Source of the DNA: Flavobacterium sp.
GTDB lineage: Bacteria; Bacteroidota; Bacteroidia; Flavobacteriales; Flavobacteriaceae
DNA length: 36,472 nt
Direction: 5' to 3'
Assembly (NCBI GenBank): GCA_030152225.1
Contig: JASLHL010000031.1
Span: 1 to 36,472 of the forward strand
Shown here: piece after piece, positions 7,617 through 15,981 of the stretch
Layout of the letters: each line of letters starts with the position of its first letter
Position numbering within the stretch: the first letter of the stretch is position 1
Notes under the pieces: generated by a model
Seen by the model: only the letters and a program-made list of their open reading frames with translations
Database searches by the model: none
Told to the model about the DNA's origin: nothing
Translations under genes and position numbers: made by a program

Positions 7617-8768
7617 TTATGCCACTTTTTTAGGCTTCTTTTTCATTTTATTTAACCAAATAAAAATTCCAGTAATTGGCAAAGATGTCGCAATTAAACA
7701 GCTAATAAAATAAATTATTTTCGAGAATAAACCATAAATATCACCAAAGTGTAGCGCGCGAATTGAGCTTGCTATCTTTTCTCCCGTCGATTTGGTAGCA
7801 AAAATTTCTTTTTTAACTACCGCTCCAGAATACTGATCGATAAAAACGCGGTCATTCACTGTTTCATTCCAACGAGCCAATTCATTTTTATTCACTTCAA
7901 AAGTTCCTTTTTCATCTTTTGGCAAACTAGCTGAAAGGGTACGGTACTCATACTCCATTTCCTTATTGGCAATATCCAGTGCCTCTTGTAAACTGATGGT
8001 TTGTTTGTCTTGGACAATGGATTCAGGCTTTACCTCATTACGTCCACCAAAGACTTTGGCCCCTAAGACACTGCTTAATCCGTTTCTATACCATTCAAAA
8101 GACCAACAAAGTCCTGTTAAAGACATAATTAGAACAAGAATTAAGGTGTAAAAACCAAGGGTGTTATGTAAATCGTGGTTAATGCGTTTCCAATTGGCAT
8201 TAAACTTAATTTTAAAGCCCGGTTTAATACTTTTCCATCCTTTTATTTTCTTGGGAAACCACAAGATTAACCCTGAAATAGATAAAAAGCAAAAAATAAT
8301 CGTCGAGATTCCCACGATTGGTCGTCCAATAGCCGAGTCGAGTAACAACCAACGGTGTAGTTTAAAAACCGTCATAAAGAATTCATCTGCTGGTCCCTTA
8401 CCACTGCCAAGTATTTCACCCGTATAAGGATTGACGTGAACGGCTTCAGGTCTTTTTCCTTCCTCCCCCGTACTCACCGAAAATACATAGGGTTTGCTCA
8501 CTTGATTGGCCAAGGTCACACGTTGTACTTTTCCGCCTGTTGTCGCTTCCACCTGTTGAACCAAAGTACTTACAGCGAGTACTTGTCCTTCTCCTTTTGT
8601 TGTAAGCTGATAACGTCCTGGGTCAAGCCCTTCTTGTATCTCCGTTTTAAAGGTGTAAATAGTCCCGGTTAAACAAACCACAAATAGCACAAGTGAGCTA
8701 GCAATCCCCAACCATAAGTGGAGATCATTCATCAATTTTCGAAAAGGCGATGTCTTTTTTGTTTTCAT
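7617..8768 (-). CDS. PepSY-associated TM helix protein (iron-uptake membrane protein)
   Basis: A 383-residue inner-membrane protein of the PepSY_TM family (PiuB/FpvG-like). Four main hydrophobic segments lie near residues 18-40, 144-172, 200-225 and 344-370. Conserved histidines sit at their ends (LHLWLG, KLHRWLLLD, INHDLHNTLG, RALHFGD), candidates for heme binding in an electron-transfer role. A periplasmic PepSY-like segment covers roughly residues 70-120. It follows a siderophore-type TonB receptor by 97 bases, and related proteins reduce ferric siderophores in the periplasm. I infer ferric-siderophore reduction or release; specificity is unknown. Confidence 0.88.
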   Translation of the reverse strand: MKTKKTSPFRKLMNDLHLWLGIASSLVLFVVCLTGTIYTFKTEIQEGLDPGRYQLTTKGEGQVLAVSTLVQQVEATTGGKVQRVTLANQVSKPYVFSVSTGEEGKRPEAVHVNPYTGEILGSGKGPADEFFMTVFKLHRWLLLDSAIGRPIVGISTIIFCFLSISGLILWFPKKIKGWKSIKPGFKIKFNANWKRINHDLHNTLGFYTLILVLIMSLTGLCWSFEWYRNGLSSVLGAKVFGGRNEVKPESIVQDKQTISLQEALDIANKEMEYEYRTLSASLPKDEKGTFEVNKNELARWNETVNDRVFIDQYSGAVVKKEIFATKSTGEKIASSIRALHFGDIYGLFSKIIYFISCLIATSLPITGIFIWLNKMKKKPKKVA

Positions 8769-8784
8769 GGAGATTCAAAACGAA

Positions 8785-8817
8785 CAAACACGATTTTATA
8801 AAATAAAACCGTGTTTG
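8785..8817 (-). promoter_or_regulatory. Intercistronic hairpin between receptor and PepSY gene
   Basis: CAAACACG (8785-8792) pairs with CGTGTTTG (8810-8817), and the stem continues inward through one G-U pair and five A-U pairs to a 5-base loop. There is no T-run after it, so mRNA processing or stabilisation is more likely than termination. Confidence 0.5.
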
Positions 8818-8865
8818 CAATTATTATTATTTCAATTATAATGACACTAATTAAAAGGAAATAGA

Positions 8866-11304
8866 TTAAAATCTATACGTCAATTGAGCGGCGAAATTTC
8901 GTGGTGAAATTTCGTTGATATACCCACCTCTGAAATAAGACGTGTATCCTCTCTCATTGAAGATGTTGTTCATAAATACACTTAACGTAGCATTTTTATA
9001 CGTATACGCTGCTTGTGCATTGATTGTCGTATAACTAGGCATGTCAAATGGTCTTACATTGACGTTTGTATTGTGGCTATCATCACGTGTGATGCTGTAC
9101 TCATTTACTGGGCGTTTTCCAACAAAGTATACGCCAGCACTTACAGACAACCCATTTAATGTTCCTTGGTCAAATTTATAGCTTACCCATCCATTTGCCG
9201 TGTGTTCTGGCGCATTCATTGGCGCAGATCCATCTACATACTGTGGACTATCTTGGTATCTTGCATATAAGTTTGCATATCCTAGCATCACTTCTAAATT
9301 ATTGGTGATTTTACCGTTGATTTCCAACTCAAACCCGTTGCGTTTTAGATCTCCAGCTAAGATACTTTCCGTTTTTGATTGCTCGTTTGTCGTTGGATCA
9401 ATATAAGGAGCAACTAAGTTATTTTGGTTGATAAAGAAGTACGTAAAGTTTACTCCTAAGTGATCATTATACCAGTTTGATTTGAATCCAAATTCAACTT
9501 GTTTAATATCAGATGCACCAGCATATCCTCCACCATGTAATAATTTATTCGATTGTCTTAAACTACTTGTTGTCGTATACGAAGCGAACGTACTAATGTT
9601 TTCTTGTGGTTTGAAGATTAACCCAAACATTGGATTCCAGCGATCTACTGTTGCATTTTCGGTTGTACTACCATTCAAACGGCTATAGCGAAGTCCTAAC
9701 ATTGCACTTAACTTATCGCCTATAGCAATATAATCTTGTACCATAAATCCGATTGTTGGTGACATCGTTCTTGTTGTAGCAATATCTCCAAAAATCACGT
9801 CCTCTGGTAGGGTATTATCAATCGCATTCAACACATTGATATCACTTCTAAAATCAACTAAAGCGTCATTTCCTTCTTTGTCTTTGCCCCAAACTTTACC
9901 TGTTGCAGATCCTGCAATTGTTTTTGTTTGTCTATAGTCAAATCCTACTTGGAAGGTATGTTTTAAGATTCCAGTAAAGATGTCTTTTCCGATCAAATCC
10001 GCTTGGAACACTGAATTGTAATCATCGGATTGTCCTCTTGATACGGTACGTCTAATGTCTCCGTATTTACTCCAGTCATCGCCAATTTGCTTTTTAGGAA
10101 TAACAGTTGTTACGTTTGTTGAACGTCCTAATTCATTGTAGATCGATGCTGTATAAGACGTTCTAAAGCTCAATTTTTCTGTTAATTGTCTTTCAAAACG
10201 CGCCACGTAATTTTGCATGGTGATCTTTTTTGTATCGCCTTTGAATCCTAAGAATTTATTATGCGGCATTTCATATAACTCATTCGCATAGTCTGGTCCA
10301 AGGTTTACGGTTCCTTTGTCTGTAACATAGTCTCCGTTCAAATAATCCATTTCAACCGTTAACTTCGTTTTGTTATCGATTTTCCATGTTAAGGAAGGAT
10401 TGATGTAAAAATGTTCATTATTTACATAGGTTCTCCATCCATCATTTCTTTCATACGCTCCATTGAAACGGAAAGAAACCGTTTCTTTTTTATCTAGTAC
10501 TTGTTCAAAGTCAACCGTTGGTCTAACTTGACCATAGCTACCCGCTCTGAATCCTACTTCTCTATGGTTTTTGAAGTTTGGTGTCTTTGTTACTAAGTTA
10601 ATCACCCCACCTGCAGCACCTAAACCGTTTCCGATTCCTTGTAATACAGCAGCTGATCCTTTGATCACCTCTACACTTTCAATTCCTTGCATATCCGCGA
10701 TTGCCGAAGCTGTTCTGAAGTCAGAATCCATCCCTACTCCATTTCTCAACACAGGCGTTCCTCTAAATCCACGCATCGACATACTTTCGGCAGGTCCACC
10801 GTAAGTTGAAAATTGAGTAACTCCAGCTACGTTACGCGCAGCATCAGTGATGGTTAAAGCTCCCTGTTCTTTGATGATGTGTTCGGATACAATACTAATG
10901 CTCTGTACTTGATCTTGTAATCCAAGTGGTAAACGGGTGATATACTGAAGGTTCTTCACGTTTTTATTGCTTCTTCCGTATACCGTAATATTCTCTAATT
11001 GGCTATCTGCAACTAAGAGAAAATTAACAATTTCCTCGTTTTTTACTACGTTAATCTCTCTTTGAGAAGTAGAGTACCCTACAAAAGAAGCTTTCATCGT
11101 GTGCTTTCCTTTTTGTACATCACTCAACTTAAATTCTCCATTTTCGTTGGTTTGAACGGCTTTTTGCCCTTCTCCAATCACTACTGTCGCGAAAGGCAAT
11201 GGCTTATTTACCTCATCTACAACTCTTCCTTTTACGGTAACGTTCTGTGCGAAACCGACCATTACTCCAAAAAGGGCAACTAACCATGTAGTATACGTCT
11301 TCAT
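8866..11304 (-). CDS. TonB-dependent siderophore receptor
   Basis: An 812-residue outer-membrane receptor. A signal peptide (about residues 1-19, ending GFAQ) is followed by a carboxypeptidase-regulatory-like domain (about 22-100, VKGRVVDEVNKPLPFATVVI), a plug (about 125-240, with GMRGF near SMSM and VEVIKGSAAVLQGIGN) and a 22-strand-type barrel ending in the terminal aromatic signature AAQLTYRF. The plug phrase RGFRGTPVLRNGVGMD is typical of FhuA/FecA-like siderophore receptors. It heads an operon with the PepSY membrane protein. A consensus promoter with Fur-like repeats lies upstream, consistent with iron repression. The exact siderophore cannot be read. Confidence 0.92.
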   Translation of the reverse strand: MKTYTTWLVALFGVMVGFAQNVTVKGRVVDEVNKPLPFATVVIGEGQKAVQTNENGEFKLSDVQKGKHTMKASFVGYSTSQREINVVKNEEIVNFLLVADSQLENITVYGRSNKNVKNLQYITRLPLGLQDQVQSISIVSEHIIKEQGALTITDAARNVAGVTQFSTYGGPAESMSMRGFRGTPVLRNGVGMDSDFRTASAIADMQGIESVEVIKGSAAVLQGIGNGLGAAGGVINLVTKTPNFKNHREVGFRAGSYGQVRPTVDFEQVLDKKETVSFRFNGAYERNDGWRTYVNNEHFYINPSLTWKIDNKTKLTVEMDYLNGDYVTDKGTVNLGPDYANELYEMPHNKFLGFKGDTKKITMQNYVARFERQLTEKLSFRTSYTASIYNELGRSTNVTTVIPKKQIGDDWSKYGDIRRTVSRGQSDDYNSVFQADLIGKDIFTGILKHTFQVGFDYRQTKTIAGSATGKVWGKDKEGNDALVDFRSDINVLNAIDNTLPEDVIFGDIATTRTMSPTIGFMVQDYIAIGDKLSAMLGLRYSRLNGSTTENATVDRWNPMFGLIFKPQENISTFASYTTTSSLRQSNKLLHGGGYAGASDIKQVEFGFKSNWYNDHLGVNFTYFFINQNNLVAPYIDPTTNEQSKTESILAGDLKRNGFELEINGKITNNLEVMLGYANLYARYQDSPQYVDGSAPMNAPEHTANGWVSYKFDQGTLNGLSVSAGVYFVGKRPVNEYSITRDDSHNTNVNVRPFDMPSYTTINAQAAYTYKNATLSVFMNNIFNERGYTSYFRGGYINEISPRNFAAQLTYRF

Positions 11305-11316
11305 TCTGAAACTGTG

Positions 11317-11385
11317 TTATTTAGACTTATTAAAAACGCTACAAATGTAAAGTGATTCTAAATAACCTACAACTTTTATTTAGAC
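11317..11385 (-). promoter_or_regulatory. Iron-type promoter/operator of the siderophore receptor
   Basis: On the minus strand TTG (11372-11370) and TACATTTG (11349-11342) are separated by exactly 20 bases, a full Bacteroidota housekeeping promoter. The -33 TTG lies in the 10-base spacer of a perfect inverted repeat, plus-strand TCTAAATAA (11357-11365) and TTATTTAGA (11376-11384). A third half-site, TTATTTAGAC, recurs at 11317-11326 between promoter and start codon. TTTAGA/TCTAAA half-sites resemble Fur-type boxes; the regulator is inferred. Confidence 0.65.
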
Positions 11386-11479
11386 TTTTTTTATATAAGC
11401 TTTTTGGTAAAAGTTTACAAAAGAAGATGTTTTTTTATCAAAACACCATTTTACCTACTAAATATCATCGTTATATTGA

Positions 11480-11839
11480 CTAAAACCAATAAAAAGCACG
11501 CTCAATATGCTCAATTTCAGGCACAGACTTTTTTATACCAATAGCTACTATGTCAAAGCGAACCTCTTCTTTTCGGTTAAATTGGATACAGAAAGCATCA
11601 GCGGCTGTAGTTAATCGCTTGATTTGAGGGGGCTTTAAAAATTCATGGGGCTTGCCAAAATCAGTAGAACTTCTCGTTTTTACTTCTACAAAGACCAATA
11701 GATCATCTATTTCCGCAATAATATCAACTTCTGCCTTGTGGTATTTCCAATTTCGTGCAATAATATGATAACCTTTTTCTTCCAAAAAGGCAACGGCTAA
11801 TTCTTCTCCTTTTTTTCCTAGTTCTTTTGATTGGCTCAT
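11480..11839 (-). CDS. YraN family (UPF0102) endonuclease-like protein
   Basis: A 119-residue protein with the restriction-endonuclease-like core of UPF0102/YraN: an N-terminal GKKGEELAVAFLEEKGYHI, then the D-(E/Q)xK-type motif AEVDIIAEIDDLLVFVEVKTRSS near residues 36-58. The family is widespread and probably acts on DNA or Holliday-junction-like substrates, but its cellular role is unsettled. It lies 9 bases after the LD-carboxypeptidase and two genes after dinB, so it is probably the last gene of that operon. No clear terminator follows; the gap to 11385 is AT-rich with only weak inverted repeats. Confidence 0.92.
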   Translation of the reverse strand: MSQSKELGKKGEELAVAFLEEKGYHIIARNWKYHKAEVDIIAEIDDLLVFVEVKTRSSTDFGKPHEFLKPPQIKRLTTAADAFCIQFNRKEEVRFDIVAIGIKKSVPEIEHIERAFYWF

Positions 11840-11848
11840 AGATGGGGG

Positions 11849-12754
11849 TTAACTAAAAGCGACAGTCACCTGATCGTCGGTCACTTCTAGCTCAATAATA
11901 GTGCCTAATTTGAGTGCCCAGTTTGATGCTCCATGTCCAGCAGGAAAGTGAAATACGACGGGATAGTTGTACTCTTTCACCGCATCGAGAATAATTTCTT
12001 GTGCATTGTATCCAAAGGGAATGGAGTTGTCGTGCATATCGGTCATTCCACCAATAACGAGGCCTGCCAAATCTTGAAGCATGCCGTTTCGCTTGAGGTT
12101 GTGCATCATGCGATCCACGTGGTATAAGTATTCATCCAAATCTTCAATAAACAATATTTTACCTTTAGTCTCTATACTTGAAACGGAACCGAGTAAGCTG
12201 TAAAGAATCGATAAATTACCTCCCACTAGTAAGCCAGTAGCTTTACCCTTTCGATTGCCACTTACTGTATCAATCGTATACGTTAACGATTGTCCAAAAA
12301 GCGCACGATACAACGAGTTTTTAGACTCCTCTTTGGCCATGGGAACACTAAATGCCATGATTCCGTGAATCGTTGCTACACCCAAATTGTGCACATGGCT
12401 GTGTAGGGTCGTTACATCACTAAAGCCAATCATCCACTTGGGTTGATGTTCCAACAGGCTAAAATCTATTGCATCAATAATACGCACGGTCCCGTATCCT
12501 CCTCTTGCACACCAAATCGCCTTGATTTCAGGATCACGCAATTGTTGATTAAAATCAGCAATACGCTCGGCATCCGTTCCACCAAGCTGGAAATTATCCA
12601 ATCCGATTGTTTGTCCTAAAACGACTTGCAATCCCCATGATTCCAATAGCGCTATAGCAGGTTGTGCTTCTTCAATTGAAAATTTTCGAGCAGTACATAC
12701 AATAGCCACTTTGTCACCAGGTTGCAAATAAGGAGGGGTACAATACTTCATCAT
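11849..12754 (-). CDS. LD-carboxypeptidase (peptidase S66, LdcA/MccF family)
   Basis: A cytoplasmic serine peptidase; LdcA members trim the terminal D-alanine from murein tetrapeptides during recycling, while MccF members cleave microcin C-type compounds. With ATG 12754 the protein has 301 residues and a Ser-Glu-His triad at Ser112 (IGFSDVT), Glu204 (FIEDLDEYL) and His274 (PAGHGASN), as in S66. The frame extends upstream to 12799, overlapping dinB, but that adds non-family residues, so MMKYCTPPYLQPGDKV is taken as the start. It sits 16 bases after dinB. Murein recycling is the default assignment. Confidence 0.9.
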   Translation of the reverse strand: MMKYCTPPYLQPGDKVAIVCTARKFSIEEAQPAIALLESWGLQVVLGQTIGLDNFQLGGTDAERIADFNQQLRDPEIKAIWCARGGYGTVRIIDAIDFSLLEHQPKWMIGFSDVTTLHSHVHNLGVATIHGIMAFSVPMAKEESKNSLYRALFGQSLTYTIDTVSGNRKGKATGLLVGGNLSILYSLLGSVSSIETKGKILFIEDLDEYLYHVDRMMHNLKRNGMLQDLAGLVIGGMTDMHDNSIPFGYNAQEIILDAVKEYNYPVVFHFPAGHGASNWALKLGTIIELEVTDDQVTVAFS

Positions 12755-12770
12755 CACGGTATATTTAGGA

Positions 12771-13844
12771 TTAAAAATCAAAGCGCAGTTGAACCGCAAG
12801 GGGTTTCTTCGCTACTTTTTTATTGTTTAAGTTAGTCAAAGATACGCCAATCAAACGCACGGAATTTTGCAGTTTTTCTTGGTATAACAATTCTTTAGCA
12901 CAATCGAGGATAATTCCAGCATCAGCAATAAAATAAGGAAAGGTTGTACTTCGAGTTTGCTGTACAAAATCGGCATATTTTATTTTTAGGGTGACTGTTT
13001 TACCAGCCAATCCTTGTTTTTTTAACCGCAAGCTCAATTCTTCTACAATATGATCCAATTTGTTTTCGAGGTAGACTTCCGAACTCAAATTCTCGTCAAA
13101 TGTGCGTTCAGTACCGACCGATTTCACCAATCGATCAGGGCTAACAGGTGAATTGTGTATACCGCGAACGATATAGTAATACGCTTTGCCTGCCTTGCCA
13201 AAGTGTTCTTCTAAAAAGTCTATCGATTTTGCTTTCAGATCCAAACCGGTAAAAATGCCAAAATGATACATGCGATCAGCTGTTTTTTTTCCAATACCAA
13301 AGAATTTTTTTATTTCGAGGGCTTCCAAAAAAGCCTCCACTTCTTCGGGATTGATGGTTTTTTGTCCATTGGGTTTATTGTAATCACTAGCTACTTTGGC
13401 TAAAAACTTATTGACAGAAATACCTGCTGACGCTGTTAGCTGGGTGCGTTCAAAAATCTTTTGTCTAATTTCTTGTGCAATTAACGTCGCACTGGGACAT
13501 CCCTTTTTATTTGCTGTCACATCGAGAAAGGCCTCATCCAACGCTAAAGGTTCAACGAGATCGGTATATTCATAAAATACCGCACGAATTTGCCTCGAAA
13601 TTTCTTTATAGCGGTCAAAACGCGGAGGTACAAAAATCAAATGAGGACATTTTTTTTTCGCCAATATTCCACTCATCGCACTACGTACTCCAAATTGACG
13701 CGCCTCATAACTTGCTGCGGCCACTACACCCCGTTCACTGCTTCCGCCAACAACAATTGGCTTTCCTCTTAATTCAGGATTATCCAATTGTTCTACTGAA
13801 GCGTAAAACGCATCCATATCAATATGTATTATCTTTCGACTCAT
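12771..13844 (-). CDS. dinB: DNA polymerase IV (Y-family translesion polymerase)
   Basis: A 357-residue error-prone polymerase for translesion synthesis. Catalytic acids are Asp9 (HIDMDAFYA) and Asp103-Glu104 (ALDEAFLDVT). Phe13 is at the steric-gate position, and ASYEARQFGVRSAMS is the usual finger motif. A helix-hairpin-helix segment (IKKFFGIGKKTADRM) and a little-finger domain follow, and the C-terminus QLRFDF resembles a sliding-clamp-binding motif. It is the first gene of a run with the LD-carboxypeptidase and YraN. A short inverted repeat stands about 24 bases upstream and may be an operator. Confidence 0.95.
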   Translation of the reverse strand: MSRKIIHIDMDAFYASVEQLDNPELRGKPIVVGGSSERGVVAAASYEARQFGVRSAMSGILAKKKCPHLIFVPPRFDRYKEISRQIRAVFYEYTDLVEPLALDEAFLDVTANKKGCPSATLIAQEIRQKIFERTQLTASAGISVNKFLAKVASDYNKPNGQKTINPEEVEAFLEALEIKKFFGIGKKTADRMYHFGIFTGLDLKAKSIDFLEEHFGKAGKAYYYIVRGIHNSPVSPDRLVKSVGTERTFDENLSSEVYLENKLDHIVEELSLRLKKQGLAGKTVTLKIKYADFVQQTRSTTFPYFIADAGIILDCAKELLYQEKLQNSVRLIGVSLTNLNNKKVAKKPLAVQLRFDF

Positions 13845-13867
13845 CGTTGCGATAAATTAGTCAAAAT

Positions 13868-13885
13868 AACTGAAAAAAAACAGTT
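13868..13885 (-). promoter_or_regulatory. Inverted repeat upstream of dinB (possible operator)
   Basis: AACTG-A8-CAGTT is a perfect inverted repeat 24-41 bases before the dinB start. It resembles a LexA-type CTG...CAG box but with an 8-base rather than 10-base spacer. Identity of the binding protein is unknown. Confidence 0.35.
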
Positions 13886-13949
13886 TATACAACGCTAAAA
13901 AATTCTCTATTTTTTTATTTTTTTCTGTTTATATCCAAACACTATTGCT

Positions 13950-14036
13950 TAAATTTGTACGTATATCAAATACTTTTTGAGTAAGTCTCTCTTTTTTAAC
14001 CTAAAAAAAAGTTATTTACTCCTTTTCGTTTGATAC
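13950..14036 (+). promoter_or_regulatory. Promoter and structured leader of the antiporter gene
   Basis: TAAATTTG at 13950-13957 matches the -7 consensus. The leader of about 107 bases that follows holds nested inverted repeats: TATCAAA (13964-13970) with TTTGATA (14029-14035), and GAGTAA (13979-13984) with TTACTC (14016-14021), enclosing T6 and A8 tracts. A large hairpin could form at the 5' end of the mRNA. Confidence 0.45.
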
Positions 14037-14069
14037 GCTTATTTTAACGCAAAAAATTATATCTCAAAA

Positions 14070-15929
14070 ATGAATGATTTCTTAGCGCAAGCCTTTATAT
14101 TTTTATTTGCTGCCGTAATTTGCGTGCTCATTTCCAAAAAACTAGGAATGGGCTCGGTTTTAGGTTACCTTTTCGCAGGAGTCTTAATTGGTCCTTTTGT
14201 TCTAGGATTTGTAGGCAAAGATGGTGCTGATATAATGCATGCCACCGAATTTGGTGTGGTGATGATGTTATTTTTGGTTGGACTCGAACTTGATCCAAAA
14301 GAATTCTGGAAAATTCGGAAAGAGATTATCGGCCTCGGTACAGCACAAGCCCTAGGAACCACTATCATAACGACTGCTGTCTGTTATTTCGCCATTGGTT
14401 TGAATTTAGGAACCTCCATTACCATCGGTTTTGTGGTTACCATGTCTTCTACTGCGATAATACTACAAACCATTTCTGAAAAAGGATTGAACAAGTCCAA
14501 CGTTGGAAAATCGAGCTTTGCTGTCTTGCTCTTTCAAGATATTATGGTCATCCCCGTAATGGCGTTGATTCCCTTACTAGCCGTATCCAAAAAAATACCC
14601 ATTTCGACTACCAACAGCAGTATGCTTGATGGACAACCCGTATTAATGAAAACTATGGCTATCTTAGGTGCCATTACGATTATCTTTTTAGTGGGAAATT
14701 ACATTGTCAATCCACTATTTAAATCCGTAGGACGTTTACAAATACGCGAAATTTATACTGCATCCGCACTACTTTTAGTCATTGGGGTTTCACTTCTAAT
14801 GAAAGAAGTAGGACTAAGCCCTGCATTAGGTGCATTTATCGCAGGAGTTGTATTGGCGAATAATCCATACAAACATCAATTAGAAAGCGATATTGAACCC
14901 TTTAAGGCCCTCTTGCTCGGTATCTTCTTTATTGCAGTAGGGTCAACTATTAATTTTGAAATTATTGTTGGAGAACCCTTAATTGTTCTTTCCTTATTAC
15001 TTGGATCGATGACCATTAAAGCCATTGTCTTAATGGCAATCGGTAAATGGAAAAAATTTCCCAAAGATCAATCGTTTTTATTTGCCATTTTACTTTCGCA
15101 AATTGGCGAATTTGCCTTTGTGATTTTAGCCTTGGGAAAAACGATTAACATCATTGATCAAACCTGGTATGATTACCTTTTGGCTACTACTGCACTGTCG
15201 ATGGTAGTCACTCCTATATTAATGTTGTTAAACGAAAAATGGATCAGCCCTTATTTGGGATTAACACCCTCTACAAAAAACGATCAACCCTATGATGATT
15301 TATCACACATCAGTGCAGATAAAAAGATTATCATTGCAGGATTTGGAGATTTTGGTAATACCATTGGACGTTTATTGCAAGCCAATGACATCCCGACCTT
15401 GGTATTAGACAACGATGCAGAACGCGTTGATCACTTGCGAAAACTCGGTTTTAATGTGTACTATGGCGATGCAACCTCGATTAATATTTTAAAATCAATT
15501 AATGTAGATCAGGCCGATTATGTTATTGCAGCAATGGATCCACCAGACGTTAATCAACATTTGGTCGAAGTATTGCACAAAAACTTTCCCAATGTCGAAG
15601 TGATTATTCGAGCGAAAAACCGAAAGAACGCTTATGAATACCTACAAGATGGATTTACAGAAGTGTACAGAGAAAACTTCTTTACTGCTGTTTACGTTGG
15701 GAGCGTTATGTTAGAAAAATTGGGCTTGAGTCATGAAGAAGCAAGAACACAAAGCGAATTATTTATAAAAAGTGACCGTGCCTCCTTGAGAAAATTAGCC
15801 AAGAACATTCACAATTTAGAAGATTATATCACCGTATCACGACTTGAATTTGAACAGCAATCCAACTTGTTAAAAGACAGTTTGCGACACAAAAGAGAAA
15901 CCAAAGACACAACCGATTATACGGATTAA
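14070..15929 (+). CDS. Monovalent cation:proton antiporter, CPA2 family (KefB/KefC-like)
   Basis: A 619-residue inner-membrane antiporter. Residues 1-385 hold about 12 hydrophobic segments of the Na+/H+ exchanger fold (for example the stretch around FGVVMMLFLVGLELDP and the late SQIGEFAFVI, with candidate ion-binding acids). Residues about 408-525 form a TrkA-N/RCK nucleotide-binding domain with GFGDFGNTIGRLL and a following acidic strand end (LVLDND). Such proteins exchange K+ or Na+ for H+; KefB/KefC are gated by glutathione adducts, which is not assumed here. The last residues (RETKDTTDYTD) are low-complexity and may come from spacer sequence. It is monocistronic and ends at a bidirectional terminator. 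Confidence 0.9.
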   Translation: MNDFLAQAFIFLFAAVICVLISKKLGMGSVLGYLFAGVLIGPFVLGFVGKDGADIMHATEFGVVMMLFLVGLELDPKEFWKIRKEIIGLGTAQALGTTIITTAVCYFAIGLNLGTSITIGFVVTMSSTAIILQTISEKGLNKSNVGKSSFAVLLFQDIMVIPVMALIPLLAVSKKIPISTTNSSMLDGQPVLMKTMAILGAITIIFLVGNYIVNPLFKSVGRLQIREIYTASALLLVIGVSLLMKEVGLSPALGAFIAGVVLANNPYKHQLESDIEPFKALLLGIFFIAVGSTINFEIIVGEPLIVLSLLLGSMTIKAIVLMAIGKWKKFPKDQSFLFAILLSQIGEFAFVILALGKTINIIDQTWYDYLLATTALSMVVTPILMLLNEKWISPYLGLTPSTKNDQPYDDLSHISADKKIIIAGFGDFGNTIGRLLQANDIPTLVLDNDAERVDHLRKLGFNVYYGDATSINILKSINVDQADYVIAAMDPPDVNQHLVEVLHKNFPNVEVIIRAKNRKNAYEYLQDGFTEVYRENFFTAVYVGSVMLEKLGLSHEEARTQSELFIKSDRASLRKLAKNIHNLEDYITVSRLEFEQQSNLLKDSLRHKRETKDTTDYTD

Positions 15930-15930
15930 T

Positions 15931-15966
15931 ACAAAAAGGGAGATCGAAATCGATCTCCCTTTTTGT
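15931..15966. terminator. Bidirectional terminator
   Basis: A perfect 16-base-pair stem (ACAAAAAGGGAGATCG at 15931-15946, complement at 15951-15966) with a 4-base loop lies between convergent genes, with A5/T5 tracts on the two sides of a GC-rich core. Confidence 0.93.
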
Positions 15967-15981
15967 GTTTTATTTTTGTAT

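Noticed and set aside
7613..7626. GTGGC-TTAT-GCCAC hairpin with a plus-strand T-run at the end of the PepSY gene
   Set aside because: The T-run is on the wrong strand to terminate the PepSY transcript and no plus-strand gene precedes it.
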